A DNA stretch of 64,000 nt, taken from Zygaena filipendulae. Taxonomy: Eukaryota; Arthropoda; Insecta; Lepidoptera; Zygaenidae. The notes beneath the pieces are model-generated. The model was not told where the DNA came from and searched no databases. It saw only the letters and a list, made by a program, of their open reading frames with translations. Shown here piece after piece: positions 58,795 to 64,000 of the stretch. A program made the position numbers and the translations under genes. The stretch spans positions 9,047,658-9,111,657 of the forward strand of contig OU015668.1 in NCBI GenBank assembly GCA_907165275.2, given 5' to 3'. Position 1 is the stretch's first letter. Each line of letters opens with the position of its first letter.

Positions 58795-58866
58795 ATGGCC
58801 TCTCCCACTGACGATATGGAAATGGAGAAGATAGCTGAAGATGAATTGTCTAAACTGCAAAGACAG
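58795..58866 (+). CDS. ODAD1/CCDC63-like docking-complex protein, coding exon 1
   Basis: This exon encodes 24 residues from ATG to CAG|GTTCGC. Joined to the next exon in phase 0, it gives the family signature around ELSKLQRQYRVMEIDR. Members of the CCDC63/CCDC114(ODAD1)/Chlamydomonas DC2 family begin their first coiled coil with a very similar 'L.KLQRQ(F/Y)R.ME.DR' stretch. These proteins form the outer-dynein-arm docking complex on ciliary and flagellar doublet microtubules; in insects they would be expected in sperm flagella and chordotonal cilia. Only 130 residues are visible against several hundred for the family, so the gene continues past 60873. The intron that follows is 1020 bp and holds a repeat and a LINE tail. 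Confidence 0.75.
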
Positions 58867-59084
58867 GTTCGCACTATAACATTATTCAGTACCTATTAAA
58901 TGACACCTCTGGTAACAGACTAACCTTGGTTTCCTTCGATAACTTATACATTATAGTATCTAACAGAATAAAACACAAAAATGCACTAGTATACCTACTA
59001 AAAAGCTAAAAATAATAAAATACCGTTCAAAAATACTCGTATTAGTATTATTGGTTTGTGCTACATCTGGTCGGTTTGAATTTC

Positions 59085-59464
59085 GGTGCCATGCCCACTT
59101 GTGTCTGTGCGCTTGGGTTGTTTTGCTCACGATGAGCTCGTGGCGGGAGTGGACTTAGTCCATTTACCCACTCGGCACTCCCTATTTGGCTTGTCACCGA
59201 CTTGAAATCGATCAGTGGTAGTATAGATGTATCTATAATATTTGAAGAGTTCCCTCGAGTTCTCCAAGATCCCATTATCAGGTGACAATGAACCAACTTG
59301 GAAGTGGAAGAAGGTATACCTACCGTTTAGAAAAAAATAGTTTTACAAATCGGTCCAACCGTCTTCGAGTAATCGGTGAACATAATATTATGTACATAAA
59401 AAAAACACACCTACTAAATACAGTAGAACACAGAGCCTCCTCTTTTTTGGAAGTCGGTTAAAAA
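59085..59464 (-). repeat. Rearranged copy of the repeat at 31450, in intron 1
   Basis: The right part is its inverted left end (CCTCTTTTTTGGAAGTCGGT), but CACCGACTTGAAATCGATCA is in forward orientation, so the copy is scrambled. Confidence 0.5.
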
Positions 59465-59680
59465 TTAAGTATCCATATTATATTTACAGGAGCCTTCCTT
59501 CAGTTACGATTCAAAAGAGCTAAACGTTTTTTTATAAAAAAATAGCAATTGGCAAACAGCTCATAAATGCTATTAGGATAAAATCTTTTTCAGGGACATG
59601 TTTTGTTTCCCTTTGGCCTTTGGTCACGTACAACTCGTTTGCTTTCCAAACGCAGTCTTTTGTTTTACTTCGTCAATTAA

Positions 59681-59790
59681 TAGAAAGAAATAAAGAAAGA
59701 AAGAAAATACATTTATTTCAGCACAACACACAAGAAAAAAAAACAAACATAATATACAGTGCCTAATCTAAATTCGTAGCCATAATAAAT
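59681..59790 (-). mobile_element. LINE 3' tail in intron 1
   Basis: GAAAGAAATAAAGAAAGAAA then ATACATTTATTTCAGCACAA: inverted tail with TTTC repeats. Confidence 0.45.
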
Positions 59791-59886
59791 CTCCCGCAAA
59801 GACCTTTGCCACATTAACCTCTCTTTGGCTGCATTATCAAGTAACTGGTTACTTGGAATATAGCTTTTAGTTTTTTTTTTCTTCAG

Positions 59887-60009
59887 TATCGTGTGATGGA
59901 AATCGACAGAGCAACCGTCGTGAGCAGCGTCCAGCCAACCCTGAGGGTTCAGAGGAACATCATCAGTACACTGAATAGTGATCTCGACAAGATCATGTTG
60001 GAATTGAAG
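59887..60009 (+). CDS. ODAD1/CCDC63-like docking-complex protein, coding exon 2
   Basis: This exon encodes 41 residues. It is bounded by a strong acceptor (a T-rich run then CTTCAG) and a consensus donor (AAG|GTGAGT), phase 0 at both ends. It continues the coiled coil directly from exon 1, with the YRVMEIDR motif at its start and heptad-like hydrophobic spacing through NIISTLNSDLDKIMLELK. The following intron is 669 bp and contains a LINE 3' tail and a tRNA-like SINE remnant. Confidence 0.8.
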
Positions 60010-60251
60010 GTGAGTGGATTCTGGTGGGATCTATTTTTACGTACAGACAGCCGTTTTCGTAATGGTGATAGACTACTCACCCCTCCCGCTAAATTTGAAA
60101 GGATATAGAGACGCATTCGAACGAGATATAATAATTGTAACTTTTAAATTGTGGATAATTTGTAGTTCTAACTATTCAAGCTTTCATTAAAAAAAAAAGG
60201 TCATAAATGCCTAAAGCTAAAAGACAGCAACAGTGAAAAATATAAAATATT

Positions 60252-60330
60252 AAAGTCAAAGTCAAGTTCAAACCCTTTATTCAAATTTGGCCCATAATGT
60301 GGCTCTTTTTGACGTCAATATAATTACAGT
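60252..60330 (-). mobile_element. LINE 3' tail in intron 2
   Basis: AAAGTCAAAGTCAAGTTCAA, then TTTATTCAAATTTGGCC: inverted tail of a family with GACTTT repeats. Confidence 0.5.
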
Positions 60331-60596
60331 TACAGCACCCATAAAATATCCACCCCTCACAGCTTACAGCAGTTAATTTGAAAAAAAAAGTACTCATATT
60401 TTTTGTCTCATTAAACTATACTTAATATAAATCTGATTTATTGACTTTTTTAACGTTTGCTAATCACTTTCTCTAATTAGTTCTGTGACGGATGAACATT
60501 TTTAAAATCCACGCACGCTTAAAATCCAGACTCAAGGTACCTATAGGTAAAAACATGGTAAAAACAAATGTTCGTCACATACCTATAAACGTTTGC

Positions 60597-60662
60597 TTGA
60601 GGCAGGAATCGAACCCGCGATACTGCACGTAGCAGTCACGTTCGCTAACCGAAAATCGTGCT
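60597..60662 (-). mobile_element. tRNA-like SINE remnant in intron 2
   Basis: The complement carries GGTTAGCGAACG and a good T-arm (GCGGGTTCGATTCCTGC) but no pairing acceptor stem, so it is a SINE scrap and not a tRNA gene. It ends about 16 bases before the exon 3 acceptor. Confidence 0.45.
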
Positions 60663-60678
60663 GTCATATTGTTCACAG

Positions 60679-60873
60679 TTGACGAAAAGCACTTCGAATA
60701 TATTAGACGGATTGAAGACGCGCGACAAACTGATATCGTTGTTGAAAGAACACGAAAAGTGCTCGGCGGAAGTGAAGGAGAACCGGGGTGTCATCACAGA
60801 ACTAGATTTTCTGGCGAAGCAAGTTCAGAAGGAGATAAAAGCGCTGAAGATGAAAGGAGTAAACAGTGATGAG
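60679..60873 (+). CDS. ODAD1/CCDC63-like docking-complex protein, coding exon 3
   Basis: This exon encodes 65 residues, phase 0 at both ends, between acceptor TTCACAG and donor GAG|GTAATG. The peptide is a charged coiled coil (LLKEHEKCSAEVKE, ELDFLAKQVQKEIKAL) as expected for the family. A 5'-truncated LINE begins almost at the donor, so reading on past GAG enters LINE sequence within about 10-30 bases. No fourth exon was recognised before the window ends. The gene therefore either has an intron longer than 3.1 kb that contains the antisense retrovirus at 61860-64000, or its remainder was displaced. Confidence 0.75.
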
Positions 60874-60885
60874 GTAATGTTAAGT

Positions 60886-61227
60886 ACTCAACTACTCAAA
60901 TCGCAACAAAAAACCCGAGAATTATCGGGCCTAAATTGTACAACTGCCTGCCTGCTAATCTTAAAAATGAATTGAGTGACGAAGTGTTTGTGCGTAACCT
61001 CAAAAATCTCTTGTTGACCAAGCCGTATTATTCAGTAAATGAATATTTAGAGGACAAATTTATGTGATAATTTTTGTATTTTGTAATTTTATATTTCAGA
61101 TATCCAAATAACAGGATATCAAAATAAGTATAAATTTTGACTATCTCGGTACCTACATACTTTGTAATATTTATATTATTTAAATTGTATCTGAGAAATA
61201 AATAAATTCAATTCAATTCAATTCAAT
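60886..61227 (+). mobile_element. 5'-truncated LINE with (CAATT)n tail, in intron 3
   Basis: A frame other than the exon's encodes RIIGPKLYNCLPANLKNELS and PYYSVNEYLEDKFM stop (TGA near 61065), a jockey/CR1-like RT C-terminus. The tail is AATTCAATTCAATTCAA. It starts within ~30 bp of the exon 3 donor. Confidence 0.72.
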
Positions 61228-61257
61228 ACTCACACTGAAATTTCTACCGTATTTAGT

Positions 61258-61440
61258 TAAAACTGTTTCCCGCGGTTTCACCCGCGATAATTTCGGAGAT
61301 CCCGCGAGAGTTCCGGCATAAAAAGTACCCTGTGTCCTTCTCTGTATCCCTGACAATGTGTATGCAAAATTTCATGATGATCGGTTGAGTGGTTAATGCG
61401 TGAAAGCGTAACGAACAAACAAACTCACATTCACATTTAA
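61258..61440 (-). mobile_element. Helitron, inverse, CTAG lost, in intron 3
   Basis: TTTCCCGCGGTTTCACCCGC and TTCATGATGATCGGTTGAGT; 5' ends back-to-back with the next piece. Confidence 0.7.
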
Positions 61441-61457
61441 AAATAAAAAGTTACAAA

Positions 61458-61592
61458 TCCACATTAATATTATAAAGAGGTCAAGTTTTAAGTTTAGATC
61501 TTAGAAGGTTTTTACTGGAACAGGTGAACCGTTTCTAAAACATCTTTTCAATTTTATAGGAAGCTACATTATCCATAGGATACTTTTTAGTA
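61458..61592 (+). mobile_element. Helitron 5' part, in intron 3
   Basis: TCCACATTAATATTATAAAG and ATAGGAAGCTACATTATCC. Confidence 0.6.
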
Positions 61593-61859
61593 TGCATTTT
61601 AGAGTCCCAAAATGGCGGGTCAAACTGCGAGGTTTTTTTATAAAATTCTTAACTGTTTCAATCTGGGTGAAATAGTTATGTCTTTTATGATACCTATGGT
61701 TTATTAAAAATAAAACTACTACACGGTACTGCTTCGCCTATTAAATTGCGGTGTTGGTACTTAGGAAGTAATAACAATAAAATTTTATTACTACCAGTCA
61801 TTATTTGAACAATTACAGCTCTCAAACCAATCGAGTAAAACAATTTGTGAAAATACCTA

Positions 61860-62165
61860 CCTAGACAAATCACGGTAGATCCAGGACCGCTTTTTAAAAA
61901 GCAATTTAATGCATTTTAATACGTCTTTATTGTATGACCGTTACAATAAGAATGAATGCTTAAAACTAACATTAAAACTAACATGAGTACATGAGTACAT
62001 TATTCTTAATTCCTAGCACCTTATCTCTATAGGGCGGATGGACTTCGCCGTGTAGCGGGAATGCTTGCTCAGCGTCTGTGGCTGGCCACCCGGTCGTTGT
62101 CACAGTATGATAATATTTATAATATAGAGAAATTATTCAGTACTTGGTACCGTCAACATGACTCG
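61860..62165 (-). repeat. Probable 3' LTR of the errantivirus-like element
   Basis: On the minus strand a purine-rich run (GCGGGGGGACGAG, 62161-62173) lies just inside the env 3' end and can serve as polypurine tract. Below it follow an AT-rich stretch and an AATAAA signal (complement near 61926-61932). The 5' LTR is outside the window, so both edges are approximate. The env stop would fall inside the LTR. Confidence 0.4.
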
Positions 62166-63890
62166 TCCCCCCGCAAGTTCGAAATTATTCAAATTCGCAG
62201 GATTTGAAGAATTTCGATTTCCGCAAAGTTTCATTGTTATAGTTTTGCGAAAGTGAAACATGAAGTAAATTAAAACAATGCCTATTACTAAATACAATAT
62301 AACTGTCCAAACGCTAACACTTTTTAATGATACGATATTATTTTCACTTATATTATTTTCACTTTTCACATCACTTTTCTTCAATGCGTATGTAAGATAC
62401 TGTAGGTTACTGAAATCCACTCCTTCCAGATTGACAGGCTTTCTTTCAGCATTTGTAAAATTTATCAAAGGCAAATTTACAATGGGTAGTCCTGTATGAG
62501 TTGCTTCCTTTAAATCGGACTGTCTTAGTTTTATTGTGAAACCACCAATTTTCACGAGACAATCGTCATCTATTGTAATTATATAAGTGCCTTGAATATT
62601 CTGAGGGAAGACTTGGCTTCGACATACTCTTCGCAATAAAGTGTTTGATCTCGCATATAATATCCATTGATTGGGTTGAATTTGTTGTATTTTAATATCT
62701 TCAATTTTGATCGGAATAACGTCACAGGTGCTAGTATTCTCTATGAAGTTAAATAAATTTGCAATACAGTGATCTTGGATAGACTCGTATACATTTTCTG
62801 CGGAGCACACGAAGTAGGATTTCTCGCATTTTTGACATGGTTGTGAGAGTGGCTTCGTTAGTGATCCCTTTACTAATAGGTAAGGATATTTGGGTAATAT
62901 TACAAAAGTATTTGGATCACGGAAAACAGGTAGAGGGTACAATTTGTAGTATATAAAAATTTCTTTTCTTACCAGTGGTACCTCTAACAGAAACGCTATC
63001 TGATTATCATGGATGAATGACTTTAATGTAATAGTTTGCTCTATTTTTACAAGGTTTTCCAAACTTACTGTATATGTTAATTTTTCATGTTTTTCAATAT
63101 CACTTAAAGCTAATAACAACTTAGTAGAGTCTATAATGGATTGATGTAGAGTTCCTAATTTACTGAAAGCAATCGCAGTTTCAATTTCATTTAATTGGGT
63201 GAGAATACATTGGAAATTATGTAAAAGTAAATAATATATATTAATAATGTTATTTTCTATGAAATCCTTTTGTTCCTTTATTTTCAAATGGTCCAATTCG
63301 CTTTGCAAAATTTTTGACTGAACATCAAGTTGTATTAAATTATTGTTTATAGATTTAGTAACATTCGTTACGCTTTGAACTATTTCAGAGATCAACGTTA
63401 CCCTTTTATTAATGTTTTGTTGATTTACTTTAATATTTTCTATAATTTGGTTATATTTAACAGCGTCTTCGTTGTCTAAATTTCCGGTTAATATTTTTAT
63501 AATAGAACCTAAAGGGTTTAAAAGACCTCTTTTAACTCTAGCGATTGGAAATAATTGTTTAAGCTTGCTTAATGTTAAATTTTGTATGTACTCTACTTGT
63601 ATCTTATAATTACATATCCTATCGTAAGGAGTACTGTTAAAATTAAGCTTAACTAAGGAATTAAGTTGTATATATTTATTTGAATTTGACATAAGGTCGT
63701 CTTGAATAATTTGTAGGTTCAAGGTTTTAATAATGATCCATTTATCATAACTTACTACTGCAGTTCCCTGTTTCAGGGGTAGTACACCGGGATTACTGTC
63801 AAGTCGGTGCAGTTGAAGGCCTTGGCATTGGCTCGTCGTCATTAGTAGTAGGAGAACGAGCTGGCCTTGCCTGCGGAGGGCGTTTAACAT
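62133..63890 (-). CDS. env: Errantivirus-like envelope (fusion) protein, intact ORF
   Basis: The ORF has 585 codons without interruption. In order: a hydrophobic signal peptide (about 1-23); an N-terminal subunit; a furin-type site RVKR at 118-121; a glycine-led hydrophobic stretch from 122 that fits a fusion peptide; a long heptad-rich helix (about 145-215); a cysteine-containing ectodomain (CxxC near 355); a membrane segment at about 526-545; and a 40-residue cytoplasmic tail. This layout is that of the baculovirus F / insect errantivirus Env family, which mediates membrane fusion from the particle surface. Several N-x-S/T sites are present. The start overlaps the end of pol by 92 bp in another frame; errantiviruses usually express env from a spliced RNA. 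Lack of stops suggests a young copy or selection for function. Whether gag and the rest of pol survive cannot be seen. Confidence 0.88.
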   Translation of the reverse strand: MLNALRRQGQLVLLLLMTTSQCQGLQLHRLDSNPGVLPLKQGTAVVSYDKWIIIKTLNLQIIQDDLMSNSNKYIQLNSLVKLNFNSTPYDRICNYKIQVEYIQNLTLSKLKQLFPIARVKRGLLNPLGSIIKILTGNLDNEDAVKYNQIIENIKVNQQNINKRVTLISEIVQSVTNVTKSINNNLIQLDVQSKILQSELDHLKIKEQKDFIENNIINIYYLLLHNFQCILTQLNEIETAIAFSKLGTLHQSIIDSTKLLLALSDIEKHEKLTYTVSLENLVKIEQTITLKSFIHDNQIAFLLEVPLVRKEIFIYYKLYPLPVFRDPNTFVILPKYPYLLVKGSLTKPLSQPCQKCEKSYFVCSAENVYESIQDHCIANLFNFIENTSTCDVIPIKIEDIKIQQIQPNQWILYARSNTLLRRVCRSQVFPQNIQGTYIITIDDDCLVKIGGFTIKLRQSDLKEATHTGLPIVNLPLINFTNAERKPVNLEGVDFSNLQYLTYALKKSDVKSENNISENNIVSLKSVSVWTVILYLVIGIVLIYFMFHFRKTITMKLCGNRNSSNPANLNNFELAGGRVMLTVPSTE

Positions 63891-64000
63891 TTTTAATTGG
63901 GTTTTTAGTATTTTTCTTTTTAAGTCGTACTGCTACTACATTTCGCGGTATTTCCCCGGTAACCAGAGTTTTTTCATAGCGAGGTCTGATATTTTTATCG
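63799..64000 (-). CDS. pol: C-terminal end of gypsy/errantivirus pol (integrase tail), cut by window edge
   Basis: Sixty-six codons are open from the window edge to a TGA. The start (KNIRPRYEKTLVTGEIPRNV) resembles the loop-rich integrase C-terminus of Ty3/gypsy elements, and the tail is basic and proline-rich, as usual there. Its 92 bp overlap with the env start is the errantivirus arrangement. Upstream pol lies outside the window, so its integrity is unknown. Confidence 0.7.
   Translation of the reverse strand, partial: DKNIRPRYEKTLVTGEIPRNVVAVRLKKKNTKNPIKNVKRPPQARPARSPTTNDDEPMPRPSTAPT

Noticed and set aside
60597..60662. Possible tRNA gene
   Set aside because: B box and T arm are good, but there is no acceptor stem or anticodon arm; it fits a SINE remnant.
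62278..62499. Plus-strand ORF
   Set aside because: Antisense shadow of env.

Overview
This window is nuclear DNA of an insect, very probably a moth or butterfly. It is AT-rich and mostly non-coding. The few host exons are split by GT-AG introns. The rest is packed with eukaryotic transposable elements: short Helitrons ending CTAG, tRNA-derived SINEs, Tc1/mariner, hAT and piggyBac elements, and LINE tails. The mix of Lep1-like Helitrons and these SINEs points to Lepidoptera. That is inference from known repeat families; no species marker was seen. Nothing looks bacterial, and there is no operon, CRISPR array or rRNA.

Host genes lie only at the right. At 55297-55743 (minus) is the first coding exon of a BICD-related dynein adaptor (BicDR/BICDL type); its later exons were not found. 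A 44-codon ORF with a good start context lies 80 bp upstream of it. At 58795-60873 (plus, divergent from BicDR) are the first three coding exons of an ODAD1/CCDC63-type coiled-coil protein of the ciliary outer-dynein-arm docking complex. All three join in phase 0. Downstream of exon 3, antisense to the gene, is the 3' part of an errantivirus-like (Ty3/gypsy) endogenous retrovirus: the end of pol, an uninterrupted 585-codon envelope ORF and a probable 3' LTR.

The left and middle (1-55000) are a mobile-element graveyard. Larger elements: a complete 1.56 kb Tc1-type transposon (8780-10336) whose first catalytic Asp is replaced by Gly; a 1.27 kb deleted piggyBac-like element with TTAA ends (26427-27697); and a 2.55 kb mariner-type element with ~490 bp terminal inverted repeats and a DD41D transposase broken in two (43003-45557). 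The last is inserted in a SINE and itself carries a hAT MITE. About fifty Helitron copies or fragments share a 3' hairpin and CTAG end. MITE families include a ~325 bp family carrying TGACGTCA palindromes (six copies plus a tail), a 346 bp CAACGTG-ended family, a GGGCCCTTATTCACT-ended family, hAT MITEs with 8 bp target duplications, and a 443 bp mariner-type MITE. LINE remnants include RTE-type tails and two 3' ends with C-terminal reverse-transcriptase ORF sequence.

Several nestings are informative because a second copy in the same window shows the empty site: a Helitron inside a MITE (40222-40429), a SINE-like insert inside a hAT MITE (2551-2830), and a MITE inside a Helitron (48461-48784). 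Unlisted gaps of 300-700 bp were read and showed nothing recognisable beyond AT-rich sequence and very short repeat scraps.
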